This document shows, in pieces, positions 21,947 through 33,584 of a stretch of DNA of 64,000 bases. Location of the stretch: the NCBI RefSeq assembly GCF_949987515.2, contig NC_082703.1:7898680-7962679 (forward strand), read 5' to 3'. The notes under the pieces are model-generated. The model did not search any database, was not told the origin of the DNA, and worked only from the letters and a program-made list of their open reading frames with translations. Position numbers and translations under genes: made by a program. Each line of letters begins with the position of its first letter. Positions within the stretch are counted from its first letter, which is position 1. The stretch comes from Delphinus delphis (taxonomy: Eukaryota > Chordata > Mammalia > Artiodactyla > Delphinidae).

Positions 21947-24270
21947 AATGTTTCCACTGTTACACCTTATTTTGAAACTCTTGTTGGTTTGGGTTTAAAC
22001 AAATGGGTACAAATCTTTTCACAGAAGACTTTTTCCCACTTGGAAATTGTTTTCACATAAATTCATTTGTAAAGGTTATACAAGAAAAAAAGCCTATTTT
22101 AATGCATGTTGATTGGAAAAAATATATTACATAATATCTGTGTCTTACATAATATCTTCTGAAAAATATTTAGGAAATAGGGTACCAGAAGCACAGCCTA
22201 GTCTGACTATAAAACTTGTTTGATAAATGTCACAGAAGGAAACCAGAGGTCACCAAATTAATTACATAACTATGTGACGTTCACCTGTCCTGGACTCTGG
22301 CTAGACATACAAAGGTGACTTGTCCACTGCAGAGGCCTGGGTATTAGCCACAGTGTTGGTGGTAGTTTGAGTGGGACCTCTGCCCCTAGACTAGCCATCT
22401 CCATCCCAGCAGGGCGCTTTAGTTACACCAGTGCCAGTTGGTGGGGAGCAACGTGGCCAGCGTCTGGCATAAACTTTTATTTTCCTAACACTCTTGTCGG
22501 TCCTCATATCATTTAGCCGTTGTATTCGTCATCCTGTAGTCAAACACACCAGGGAATTCTAAATGGTGTGTAAGGAGAGCATCTGTCCACTGCAGGATGG
22601 GCACATCTGCACCCATTAATTTTTCATCATTTCCTCAAATCAGAGGTCAGATGTTCACAATGTGCTAATGTCCTGGCATCTCTTCATGTCTCGGAAGCAG
22701 ATCTTGCAATTATAAGAAAATGATGTAGCTGCAGCAGGGAACATGGAGAGCTGTAGGGAGACTACCTCCCACTTTCAATGGGGGGAAAAAAAACATTTTA
22801 AAAGATTATAGGAGGATGGAAACAAGGAATCAGCTCGCTGTTTATTAAACATGGGATAATCATCTTTGTTATTTCCTATATGCTTGTTTGGAATAAAATA
22901 GGCACGATTTTCTTGCTTGAAAGCTCCTTCTTTTGTATTGTTCTTAGATGTAATGGCCCATAACATTACCTTATTTTTCTTTTACCTGCTAATAGAACTG
23001 TCTTACCAACTATTATCTTTTTTCCTCTAGGTATTTCTTAGTTTTTTACATTTACATCATCTTTCATTTTATTCCAAGAGAGGAAAGCAATGATCAGGTG
23101 CTTTTGGACACCTACCCTTAGCCACTGTATTTGCTGAAGATTTCTGATCCCTTCCCTTTCATTCTGCCACTTGGGGTCGGGTACAAGGAAGGGAAACAAT
23201 TTAGAGAAAGACAGATAATCTTGACCTTTGTAAGTGGCTGGCAGGGATTAAAGTCTTCGATGAGCTAACAATCATTTGCTGTAGGGGAGAAAAACCCTTA
23301 TGCAAATATTACCTTTGTATATAGAAGCAAACTATTCTCAGAAACATCACCTTGGTTAATTACCAATCTCATGGTGTGTTAAATATCTAAAAATAACTGT
23401 TGATTGTCCTTCTTTGCAGAGAGTTGAAATCACAGCAGGAGGACCACAAAGAGAAAAGATGTTTTTAAAACTTGGATGACTTCCCAGGATTTTTTTTTTT
23501 TTTTTTGGCTTCTCACTTTCCAAAAATACAAGGTAACTTCAGAGATTTCCCAAGCTGTCATAAGGTTTGGAGAGCATGTGCCGGCTTGCTCATCGCCCCT
23601 CAGGAAACAGGCTCTCTGGTTTTCTTCCCAGCCTTGTAGTCCATGTAAGCATTTTGCTAACAGTAGGTCAGCTGTTCCAACTTCGCAGTGGCTATCAACA
23701 TAAACCTCGTTATCAAGGGTAAGAAAATGCTTTATTTCAAGCCTGGTTTTCTTGAAGTCTCCCCTTTGTTAGAAACCATAGCCATCACTGCTCTTGTGAA
23801 TATATTTCATCCAACAACCTTCCTTCCTTAAATAAAATTGCCTGGATCCATTCCAGAATTTTCACAGCGACTCTAAACCACTGCCAACAGCCGGCCCTGG
23901 CACCCTCAAGGTAATTATCCAGTGGACATAGTTGGTACAGCACGTTTTTCTGTTATTAAAAAAAAAAAAGTAGTTTGGCATCCTGGCATTCATTGAACTG
24001 TTTGAGTACTTGCTCTCTTTGCTCTTTATCAATCAATCACTACAGACTTTCTGTTTGTTTCTGGGGAGCTAATGTTGATCCAGGTGTTACAGGATGCAAA
24101 AGGACACACAAGGGTGGCATTTTAGATACGCACAGCACTCTAGTTTGTGAAGCACTTTTATAGGTGTCGTGTTTTCCTTCCAGTCACAGATTAGACAGTA
24201 TTAGAGATAGTAACCATCTATTTTGGGTGACAGGACTTATACACATTCACATTTTTTTAATAGGGAAGGA
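21947..24270. other. Long stretch without recognised gene or repeat
   Basis: Mostly unique-looking DNA. T or A runs lie at about 23490-23507 and 23957-23969. No open frame above 80 codons and no domain seen. The segment 24150-24250 could be a very old SINE remnant but I cannot assign it. Confidence 0.4.
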
Positions 24271-24271
24271 A

Positions 24272-24600
24272 GCTAATATTTACCTAACATTGCCCTAGAT
24301 ATTGTGGTAAATTTATATATACATATATATTATATAAATACATATAAAATTAGATATACATATACAAATATATAGTATAGTAATTATATATTTATATATA
24401 CATATCTGTTTATTATATATACATATAATCTGTATTATATGTATATATGCACATATATTTATTACATGTATAAATTTACATATATATATTCTAATTTCTC
24501 CTCCCAACAGCCTTTCAAGATAAATTTTACTGCCCAAATCAGCCTCAGAGAAATGAAGTAACTTGTCCCAAGTCCAAACCAGCTCCAACATCTGTGTTCC
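24272..24600 (-). mobile_element. MIR, minus orientation, interrupted by an AT repeat
   Basis: TAATATTTACCTAACATTGC on the left fits the MIR start in reverse, and CAGCCTTTCAAGATAAATTT ... TCAGAGAAATGAAGTAACTTG on the right fits the middle block. Between them a TATA-rich repeat has expanded. Confidence 0.6.
24311..24491. repeat. TA/CATA-rich low-complexity tract
   Basis: About 180 bp of TATATA and CATATA units with interruptions, inside a MIR. The minus-strand frame here, full of Ile, Cys and Tyr, is an artefact. Confidence 0.9.
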
Positions 24601-25400
24601 CTCTACTAAATCATACAATTTATAACAAATATTTTCTGTAGGAATTTTTTAAAAAGGACTACTGCCACAGGGTAGTGGTATTTCAGTGCTCCTCGTACGT
24701 AGTGATGTTTGTAAGGTCAGCTACGGGGAGGGCCAGATGGGGTTTCAAGAGCATGGGGATCTACTGGGTCGTAAGCCCAGGTTTTGATTCTCCCCTTCAT
24801 TATATGACCAAGTGCAAATGAAATTCCTGTCCCAATTTCCATGCCAGCTTCCTGTGTTAGTGGATGGGTTCAAGTTCCTGACCTACCCATGAGACTAGGC
24901 AATTTGTGTTAAGTACCAATTTAGATAACTCAAAGAAGATTCCAATTGGTAGGTTTTGACCAATGATGAATAATATAGATAGTCCTGCATATGAATCCTT
25001 TCTTTTATCTTCAATCCCATAAGCACTAATTCCCAGAACCAGATGCTGTCCAATTTGGGAATTAATTGGTTCTGTTCTATCTACTAATTTACCCAGAAAA
25101 GAATTGTACAGGTAAGGTGAGTTTAACTCACACTGGTATAAAAGGATGCCCAGATGAAAGTAGCTTCCCAATTGTCAGAAAACAAGCATACATGTATACT
25201 GCTAGTGGGACTCTAAACAGTAAGGGCAGTTATACAATATGTGCTCAACTCCCTAAAAAGTTCATACCACTTTTCCCCCAAGAAGATAGCCTCTAGGAAT
25301 ATGTTAAAGGAAACAGAGTTTTGCAAAAATCAATTTATGAATTCAGTTGGTCATGCCATATCAACACATTATATTCACACCTAATTGTGGAGTTTTAAAA
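24601..25400. other. Unlabelled stretch
   Basis: No recognised repeat or gene. A 104-codon minus frame at 24857-25171 carries no feature I can name. Confidence 0.4.
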
Positions 25401-25419
25401 TTACTGTGGTATTATATAT

Positions 25420-25990
25420 GTACACTAAACAATACATAATTAAAGTGTACAACTCAATGAATTTTAGTTTATGTTTCCACCCATGAAACAATCAGAAAAA
25501 TCAAGATACTGAATATTTCTATCACCTCCAAAAGCCCTCTCATGTCCCTTTGGAATCCATACTTGTCTTTAGGCAACTGCTGTCACTGTAGGGTGCTTTG
25601 TAGTCTATAGAATTTAACGTAAATGAAACCATACAGCACATGTTATCTGGTATCTGGATTCTTTCAGTCTGCACAATGATTTTGAGATTCTCCCTTGTTG
25701 TTTTATGTTTCAGTAGGTCTTTCCTTTTTATTGCTAAGTAGTATCACAGTATATGTATATATACCACATTTTGTTTATTCTCCTGTTGATGGGCATTTGG
25801 GTTATGTTCAGTTTGGGATATTACATATAAATCTGCTATGAATATTTGTATACATATAAGTCTTTGTATGGACAGATGCTTCATTTATCTTGGGTAAATA
25901 TCTAAGGAGTAGAATGGCTGTATTATATGGAAGGTGTTAACTCATTAAGAGAAAATTTTCACACTACCTAAACAAAAAACAATTAAGTAA
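25420..25990 (-). mobile_element. Old L1 3' end (L1M class)
   Basis: Plus-strand text AAGTGTACAACTCAATGAATTT, AATCAAGATACTGAATATTTC, GAAACCATACAGCACATG and TCTTTCAGTCTGCACAATG is a diverged reverse complement of an L1M 3' UTR and ORF2 C-terminus. No frame survives. Confidence 0.7.
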
Positions 25991-25999
25991 ATTAATGCT

Positions 26000-26284
26000 A
26001 TCTCCAAATGGATCACTATGTGATAATTTATAATTAAAAATGATGATCCTGAGGAATCTTATGAACATGATATAATGTTTACAATATATTGTTAAGTGAA
26101 AAAAAATGTAGACTCAAATAATATATATGATTTTTAGAAAAAGGATTTGAACTATGTACAGTAATGTCAACAATGATTATCTGTAAGGATAATTTTCAGT
26201 TTTTTCCAGTTGCCTTTCTTTTCTAAATATTCTAAGACAGAAATGTATTATCAGAGAAATACATAAATATAGTTATAAATGTGT
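26000..26284 (+). mobile_element. Possible old L1-like fragment
   Basis: ATTGTTAAGTGAAAAAAAATG, AATGTCAACAATGATTATCTG and TTTCTTTTCTAAATATTCTAAG recall a plus-strand L1M or HAL1-type terminal motif. Similarity is weak; treat the family call as tentative. Confidence 0.3.
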
Positions 26285-26370
26285 CTACCCTTTTACTGTT
26301 TACCAAGCGTTTTTCACATATATTAACTCTGGTTAATCTGTACAACCACCCTGTAAGTGGTCCCAAAGGA
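26285..26370 (-). mobile_element. MIR fragment
   Basis: TTTTTCACATATATTAACTC and CTGTACAACCACCCTGTAAG match the centre of reverse-complemented MIR. Confidence 0.5.
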
Positions 26371-27109
26371 GTTTATTGCTGGAGTAAAACTATAAATTGT
26401 GAGTTTAAAATTTGCTAGCAGATAATAAAGCTCCCTCTTCAAGTGTTTTATTCAAAAGTATAAAATGTTAAAAAGCTCACTGCATCCTAGGCTTACTTGG
26501 CACAATCTGTGTGTACAGGCGCTTGAGGAGAAAAAACATCATGGTGTGTGCCCGTGAAAGAGTCGTTCTGAGATGCCTTTGTGTTGCTATGAGTAATCGT
26601 AGAGATGGAAGCAGGGGTGTAGGTTTTGGTCTCTCCACTTCTATAAATAGGCACAGGGGATCTGTACATAGAAGATGAAGGATGCTTTTTCTTTGTATAC
26701 CTCCTCTTTTCCTTCAATCCAACATCTTCTGCTCTCTCCCCATCTCTTATAATGTTTTGCTCAATGAACGATGAGGGATCCCAACTCTAAGACCTAAGTT
26801 AGGTAACTCCAGGCCAGTGCCACGAAGGCCTGCTGGTGTTTAGATACTGTAATGAATGCTCTCTCAAGGTCCCTGCTCTGACCTTCCTTCAGAGAGAGGC
26901 TTCTTCATGAACTTTTCGTTGGAAGCGTGCAGACTAACGAGAGATGTGGAACTCACACAGATGGAGCCACAGTAAAGCAATGCACACACCTCACTTCCTT
27001 CCTCCAAAACGTCTAATCCCTTAGTACTTGGCGCCTCTTTATTTTTACAGCACTTATACAATTTATTTAAATTACTTTATGCAAATTGCAATATGATTTG
27101 ATACAAAAT
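26371..27109. other. Unlabelled stretch
   Basis: No gene or confident repeat. Short frames on the minus strand at 26493-26717 and 26864-27061 lack recognisable features. Confidence 0.4.
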
Positions 27110-27235
27110 GTTTCCCACCCAAAGTATAAGCTGCCTCATTTCTCTTCTTAGTCATCTCTGCGTCATTTGTAGAGCTCAGCATAGTGGCTTCGCACCTAGT
27201 AGGTGTTCAATATATTTGTCGAACTGAATTTGTTT
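27110..27235 (+). mobile_element. L2 3' end
   Basis: AAGTATAAGCTGCCTCATTTC, AGAGCTCAGCATAGTGGCTTC and TAGTAGGTGTTCAATATATTTG follow the L2 terminus. Confidence 0.55.
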
Positions 27236-27532
27236 CACTGATTCACAGTCCATCTTACAAAATGCTAACGGATGAATGTACCTTAACAAACTGTTTTCAT
27301 CATACTTTTTCTGGCATTATGATCTTCACAAGCACACCCGCCCCCGCACTGTCACCTAACGTCAGTCTTCTTAGTGCCAGCCCAACGCGGACAGTGGACT
27401 TCCTGTTTGCTCTGTAGGTTCACTCTATGTTGCCCCCCAAAATTCCTGTTCCTCCCACCCCAGCAAGAGAAGTACCTGCAGAGGCCTTAGCATCTTTAGT
27501 ATCATAAGTCTTGGGTGTGATCTAGTTCTGGC
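27236..27532. other. Unlabelled spacer
   Basis: Nothing recognised between the L2 end and the probable LTR. Confidence 0.4.
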
Positions 27533-28029
27533 ATGGAACTCCTCCGAACAGTATCAAGAACTGAGAAATAGTACTCGCAAGCTAACGAGTTAACCTGCCA
27601 CATTTTCGTGGATTTGCTGATAGAAAACATAAGTGTCTTGTGTCAGAGACAAAGGACATTTATTACTAACAGCACGTGCCAGAATATTAGCATTTTAGCA
27701 TTTGTGCTGGTTCTCTGACACGGGGACAGGAGGAAGGCCAGATGAACCCATCACATGCAGTAGATTCCATTCCAAAAGAGGAACCCTGGGCTTAGGGCAC
27801 TGGAGTCTTCTACAATGATCAGAAAGCATGCATACATACCCTTTGCTCCAGGGGGAGACACTATCACTGTCTTCCAAGACTGTAATTCAATCTGTCCTTT
27901 GCTGTGGAGGGGAATACAAGCTCTACCTTCCAAGAATGTTTGTTGTGCAAATCTAGAATGAAGGACTTGCTTCCTGAGTTGTGCAGAAGTGCAAGAGACC
28001 CATGGAGAATTGTCTCCCAACAATATCCA
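27533..28029 (-). mobile_element. Probable retroviral LTR, minus orientation
   Basis: Read on the minus strand, a purine-rich tract (AGAAATGAGGGG, complement of 28030-28041) is followed at once by TGGATATTG, the expected TG start of an LTR at 28029. An AATAAA signal lies at 27659-27664, followed by a U5-like stretch with TGTCTCTGACACAAGAC. The element could end with CA near 27533, giving roughly 500 bp. This sits on the correct side of env-like sequence. The left end and family are uncertain, and I found no matching second LTR. Confidence 0.5.
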
Positions 28030-31000
28030 CCCCTCATTTCTATGTCATCCCTGCTTCTCATTTCTTTGCCATGCGTATCTCATGCCAATGCTACTCTGAT
28101 TAATCTGACCAACAGAGTCTGGAGCAAAGTCCATTCAATTTGTATCATATAGCATTTAATAACGGCAACTGTGAACAGGACTCCAGGCAGCAGGATAAGG
28201 CCAACCTGCAATAGTAACCTCAACTATTCCTCCCAGGATCCCAGATCCAGCCAGCTGAACCCACCATATAAGCCACCAGGGTCTACTTTAGAAAGTCAAG
28301 TAGCTTTCTTTCTTTCTACGTTTCTATATTGACGTTTCCACTTGACCTGAGACATCCAGGCACAGCAGGACGTATGAACATTTGCCCAGACTCTGTGCCT
28401 TGGCCCATAAGGAGGAAGACTAGAGCAACCGCATCATCTTATCAACTCTGGCCAGTGAACTGGGGTAAAATGTATACTTTCTAGGGTAAAGTTTTCATTG
28501 TTGATGACATCAGCCCATGTCAGAGACAAATTTCTTACCAACTTTTCTAACCGCATGGTGCCTATCCTATGAATAACTACATCATATGCATAAATGTCTA
28601 CAGAGTGAGCATAAATAATGAATCGGTTATGCCTCCAGGAAGTCTCCCCACCAATATCTAAGGGTACCTTTATTTTAAAGGCATCTCGCCATCATCTGGG
28701 GCTACATGATTTGTTGTTGGTGTTTCCTGAAATACTTGAAGGTCTGTTATGAACACCTGTAAAGTACAAGTCACTATGTTTTTAGAGAGAAACAAGTCAA
28801 TGAATGTCAGGCTTTCTCACAATACAGTTCTGAGGTCACCCATGGTACCACTTGAAAGAATTTATAATTGCTAGGGCCTGCCAAGTGGAAACCACAAGTC
28901 TGATGGCAGAGGTTGACAGTCCCTTCAGTATGACCTCCTAGTCAGATGGCAGGTCGTGGGTCTTCCAGCTCAGTTGGAATAATTGTCTTGGAGGGCCTCC
29001 AAAGAGCAATCCAGCCAATCTGTCATGTTTATCCACACCACACACTGGGTAGCATTTGCCTGCCCTATGGAATGACGGAGAACAGGGTAGGGAAGACATC
29101 AGAAGGTGATGACAGGTGGACCCTGGGACCATCCCCTGTTATTTCGAGTAGGCTTGGCAGCAAGGTTAAGAGGAAATGTGATCAAATCATGGTCAGGACT
29201 GTCTGGTTGGGAATGGCAGACCCAACACTGGGTTAAATATATGGTACTTGCAATAGCTTGGGAGAGATGCAACAGGGTAGTTTTTTTTGTTTGTTTTTTT
29301 TTTTTTGAGAAAGTCTCCAATGGTAACTCTGGAAGACAGAGGTCATTAATATCTGCCCGCCATCACATCTCCCAGGGTCTAATGTTTTCCCTCCCCACCC
29401 CTACCCCCGAGATTGTTGTTCTCATTCCACTGCCACAAATGTGGCCTGGTCCCCACCTGCACTCAGAACTTTTGTCTAGGAGAGTCAAGTGCAAGAGGGA
29501 AAAGTGAATTTTTATAAATCTCACAGAGACTCATTATGCCCCCAGTTTTGGCCCGCGTGGGCCTCCATCAGGGATTCTGTGAGCAGTACACACAACCAAG
29601 AGGTAACGTTTTATCTTTACAGATCTTAGACCCTCTCAGTCAAACGAGACGCCAAAACCTGAACCAGAATTAAGTTTCAATCTCCTAGGTTCCCTTCAGG
29701 CTGGCCTGTCATCCAGCATATGGGCCAACCAGGCTGACCTGGGGCTGTCATCAGGGAAAAGGAAAAACATCATGCCCAAGAATAGTCAGGGAGGAATCCC
29801 AACTTTACAAAATAGGTCTATATTATTTTCTAGTCCTCTTATCCTAATCATAGGAAGCAGCTAAGAGAAGATGAACTCTCTCTGAGGAGAAGTCATTTGG
29901 GGAACAAATGCCTTACTAAGGTGCAAAGCAGGTAAGGGGGTGGATTCAGAACACCTTTTCTGGCAAGTTTTGAGGAGCCATTCCAAGCTTGGTAATAGTA
30001 GGTGCATGTGTATGACAAGCAATGTGGGAAGTCCATCAAATATCCTTACTATACTATACTATACTATACTATCCTTACTATACTATACTATACTATACCT
30101 TACTATACTATACTATACTTACTATACCATACTATATATGAAGGGTTGTTGCAATGCAATGTGTAACAACGCACCTCATTTTCAGTCTAAAAATGATCTG
30201 GAAAGCTGAAAAGATGGCACAATTAGTTTCAGAGTCCACATAGTATGGCCAGAGTCAGCTGACTGGACTGGTACACAACGTGGTTACCTGCATCAGCAAC
30301 GTAAAGTCCTTTGTGCCCAGTCTATGGAGACTGGTGCATCACTGCGTATGGTGTGATGAGGGACCCAGGCAGATGTGTGGATTTGTGTAGTTCAGGCTCC
30401 ATGAGCAGCTAGATTACAGTTGGTGTCATCAGAGAACAGCCCTTCCCATGCGCATCTTTGTGAGTGACATAGACGGTTCAATCAGCAGTCCCCAAAGTAC
30501 CTTTAATCTGCTCCAAAGGGTGCCTTTAATTTGCCCAAAGTTTGTCTTTAATCTGCCTGCCTTTGGTTTTCTACGTGACAGACCAAACAGCCAGACTCTC
30601 GGCAGCAGCTCAAGAATGAGTAAAAATATACCACAGTTTACGAAGGCAGGCTGTGGCCAGAGCTAGGAGAACAAGGCTGTGTTCTGTTCACTGACTGGCA
30701 CAACTGCATCCGTTTTCACTGCTGTGTAGCTGAGTGGACACCATCGAATATCAGCTTGGCCAAACCACCCGATAACCACTTCCCAGTATCCAGGAGAACC
30801 TCTGGAAATCGACGGTTCCACTGAGCCAGTGACTCTGCTACAGGTTGAAGTTGGGAATGACATTCCCCCCAAATGAAATAGCTGTCACTTTTTTGCAGAC
30901 ACTGCTGGAGCCAGGCCCTCTTCATTGTTGAATATGCCATTTTCCATTGAAAAGAGCCTTGTTGGGCCCTCCTACCTTGTCACTCGGTAAGTAGGAATTG

Positions 31001-31130
31001 ATCCACCCCAAAATAGAAATATCAGGCAACAGAGTATCAATTCCTGCTCCAGTTCAGGGTTCAGTGTTGATGAAAGCCCAACAGCAAGTCAATAGCTGCT
31101 TTTCAAAAGGGAGGCAAGGAAAAAATCCCA
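28030..31130 (-). mobile_element. Degenerate endogenous retrovirus interior with env traces
   Basis: On the minus strand the order is: a Cys-Trp-Val-Cys motif (29216-29227) in a 74-codon frame, of the CWLC type found in the surface subunit of gamma-type env; further env-like text at about 28850-29100; a hydrophobic, membrane-segment-like stretch at about 28150-28230; then a polypurine tract and the probable LTR. Many stops and shifts break every frame, so no product is possible. Upstream parts (29500-31130) have short frames only and I cannot assign gag or pol. A pentanucleotide array and a CHR SINE interrupt it. Origin from a class I retrovirus is an inference. Confidence 0.45.
30044..30138. 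repeat. (ACTAT)n pentanucleotide array
   Basis: About 95 bp of ACTAT units (also readable as TACTA), broken into blocks by CCTT or CTT interruptions, lying inside the retrovirus-like region. Confidence 0.93.
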
Positions 31131-31134
31131 GGGA

Positions 31135-31376
31135 GGGACTTCCCTGGTGGTCCAGTGGGTAAGACTTCCTGCTCCCAATGCAGGGGGCCCAGGTTCAATC
31201 CCCGGTCAGGGAACTAGATCCTGCATGTATGCTGCAACTAAGAATCCGCATGCCGCAGCTAAATAAAAACGATCCCGCGTGCCGCAACTAAAAAAAAAAA
31301 GCTTCCCGCATGCCACAACTTAAGACCTGGCACAGCCAAAAATAATAATAGATAGATATGTAAGTAGATAGATAAT
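31135..31376 (+). mobile_element. tRNA-Glu SINE variant with repeated GCCGCAACT modules
   Basis: Head GGGACTTCCCTGGTGGTCC, A and B boxes present (GGTTCAATCCCC), then two copies of a CCCGCATGCCGCAACTAA-like module separated by A-rich segments, ending in a GATA-rich tail. The 9-bp duplication AAAATCCCA is at 31122-31130 and 31377-31385. This is a variant of the artiodactyl tRNA-Glu SINE rather than the standard short CHR form. Confidence 0.88.
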
Positions 31377-31385
31377 AAAATCCCA

Positions 31386-32080
31386 AGGAACATTTCCAGG
31401 TAGAGGCTGGCTCCCTTTGCCAAAGGCTCCAACTGGTAAAATCCTAAATCATAGAGAATTGTAGTTCAAAGTGGTCTTCAGAATTAAGGACCCCAAAGGC
31501 ATGATTACCTCTCGACATGCAACAATTTCTGATCAGAATAATCCTGTCTGGCATTTATGGGACAGAATTAAAAGCATATGACACATTAATGCTTCCTTTA
31601 CATCAGATGTAGAAACAACATCAGTACATTGAATGTGCCCAAGGCCCCACCCACAAGGTCATGCTGGCTTTTCTTTCCCACTGAGACCCGTGGTTGGAGT
31701 TCAGGTGCCCCCTCCCTTCGCAAGATTGAGTAAGATGGAGACCTGGATGCCTATATCCAACAGAACCGTAGGAGTTTAAGTCCGTTCCCTCCCAGGAGTT
31801 CCCTAGCATGTTTATTCTGGTATATATGGCCTTTGGTAGTCTTTGGGGACAGGGAGACCTCAGCCCTACCTCTGGTCATCTTCTTAAAGTCTGGTCATCT
31901 TCTTAAAGCAGCTGAGGTTGGAGTAGAAGAGGAGGAAGGAGTCAGGTGGCACCAATCACAAGGTGTGTTTACTTTCAGTTTTGAGCAATATGGCGTCTTC
32001 TCGTGGCTCAAACAAATAAAATTCGTTTTGGGAACCATAGGCACATTATTGTCTGCCTAGGACCACAGGGTTTACATTTT
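31386..32080 (-). other. Unassigned region, possibly retroviral or a solo LTR
   Basis: On the minus strand a TATA-like box (CATATATA, 31821-31828) is followed by AATAAA (31811-31816), a spacing sometimes seen in LTRs. The sequence does not resemble the LTR at 27533-28029, so it is not its partner. A perfect 19-bp tandem duplication lies at 31871-31908. I cannot name a family. Confidence 0.3.
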
Positions 32081-32233
32081 TTGTGGACTTGGGCTTGACT
32101 TTCATAATAGCACCTTTTCTGTTTGTTTGTTTACTAGATAATAGGTATAAAGATTTATCAAACACTTTTATGCTTTATGGGTACTGGGTAACTTTCTACT
32201 TCTTAAATAGGTAAAATTGTTGTCCTTTTCATA

Positions 32234-32489
32234 GTACTTTGATTGAGATATAATTCACATGCCATAAAATTTACCTTTTTAAAGTATACAATTCAATGGT
32301 TTTTCTTATTTTCATACAGTTGTGCAACCATCGCCACAATCAGTTTTCAACCATTTTCTTCACCCCTAGAAGGATCCTCATAACCATTATCAGTCGCTAC
32401 CCATTTACCACCACGAACACCACTCCCAGCACTGCCAACCACTCACCTACTTTTTGTCTTTACAGATTTGACAGATTTGACCTTGTTAT
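32234..32489 (-). mobile_element. Old L1 3' end (L1M class)
   Basis: TTGATTGAGATATAATTCACATG, AAAGTATACAATTCAATGG and CAACCATCGCCACAATCAG are a diverged reverse-complement L1M 3' UTR. A younger L1 joins it directly on the right. Confidence 0.7.
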
Positions 32490-33147
32490 TTAGCCATTCT
32501 CTATATAAAAGCTGACATCTGCTCACCCCAGCCTCCCACTCCATCCCTCCCCCAACCCCCAGCCCCTCCCCCTTGGCAACCACCAGTCTGTTCTCTGTGT
32601 CCATGATTCTGTTTTTGTTTCATAGTTAGGTTCATTTGTGTCATATTTTAGATTCCACATATAAGTGATATCATATGGTATTTATCTTTATCTTTCTGAC
32701 TTCACTTAGTATGGTAATCTCTAGGTCCATACATGTTGCTGCAAGTGGCATTATTTCATTCTTTTTTATGGCTAAGTAATATTCCATCATATATATAAGC
32801 CACATCTTCTGTATCCAGTCATCTGTTGATGGACTTTTAGGTTGTTTCCATGTCTTGGCTATTGTAAATAGTACTGCTATGAACACAGGGGTTTGTGCAT
32901 CTTTTATTTATTTATTTATTAATTTTTTATTTTTTATTTTTTGCTGTACGCGGGCCTCTCACTGTTGTGGCCTCTCCCGTTGCGGAGCACAGGCTCCAGA
33001 CGCGCAGGCTCAGCAGCCATGGCTCACGAGCCCAGCTGCTCCATGGCACGTGGGATCTTCCTGGACCAGGGCACGAACCCATGTCCCCTGCATCGGCAGG
33101 AGGACTCTCAACCACTGCGCCACCAGGGAAACTCTATGCATCTTTTA
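32490..33147 (-). mobile_element. L1 fragment, lacking its 3' terminus, split by a SINE
   Basis: Starts inside the L1 3' UTR (TAAAAGCTGACATCTGCTCA) without the usual terminal sequence or A tail, then runs into ORF2 C-terminal coding (minus frame MFIAVLFTIAKTWKQPK). A CHR SINE at 32907-33135 occupies most of its right end, and L1 text stops soon after. Confidence 0.82.
32907..33135 (-). mobile_element. CHR-type SINE, short form, nested in L1
   Basis: Minus-strand copy with an ATTT-rich tail on the left. The 11-bp duplication TGCATCTTTTA is at 32896-32906 and 33137-33147. Some CpGs have decayed. Confidence 0.93.
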
Positions 33148-33530
33148 AAAGATAATTTGAACAAAGGCTGGTCAATGTGTCACTTTGCAAGATGTACAGA
33201 AATATGAAGGACCTATAAAGAATTGTCTTTCAACGAACAGTGAGTACCAAAGTTCAGAATGTTTTCCTCCTGCTTGTGGGATTTTTCTTAAGCTCTTACT
33301 GTAAAAACATGAAAAACATACATTCTCAGAATGGCAATAAACTATGGGGCTATAGATCCTACTTAGTTGATTTTTCCTTTTAAGTTTCTCTAATAGAGCC
33401 TATTTAGTGCCTAAACCAGGAGATTTTTTTATAGCATTGGGCATTTTATAAGTGTCCTGGTTTAACTACCCCTCTCCTGTTAGATATTTTAGTGGATTTT
33501 TGTTTGTTTGGTGATAAAGGAGGGATTGTG
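33148..33530. other. Unlabelled stretch
   Basis: AT-rich, with no recognised element, leading into a GT microsatellite. Confidence 0.4.
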
Positions 33531-33532
33531 AA

Positions 33533-33534
<2 letters not shown>

Positions 33535-33571
<37 letters not shown>
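33535..33571. repeat. (GT)n microsatellite
   Basis: About 18 GT units without interruption, directly left of an L1M 3' end. Confidence 0.95.
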
Positions 33572-33572
<1 letters not shown>

Positions 33573-33584
33573 ACTGTTCTTTGA

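Noticed and set aside
30040..30140. CRISPR-like array at the ACTAT repeat
   Set aside because: Units are 5 bp without spacers, and the genome is mammalian.
31386..32080. 5' LTR partner of the LTR at 27533-28029
   Set aside because: The two stretches do not resemble each other, as paired LTRs of one provirus should.
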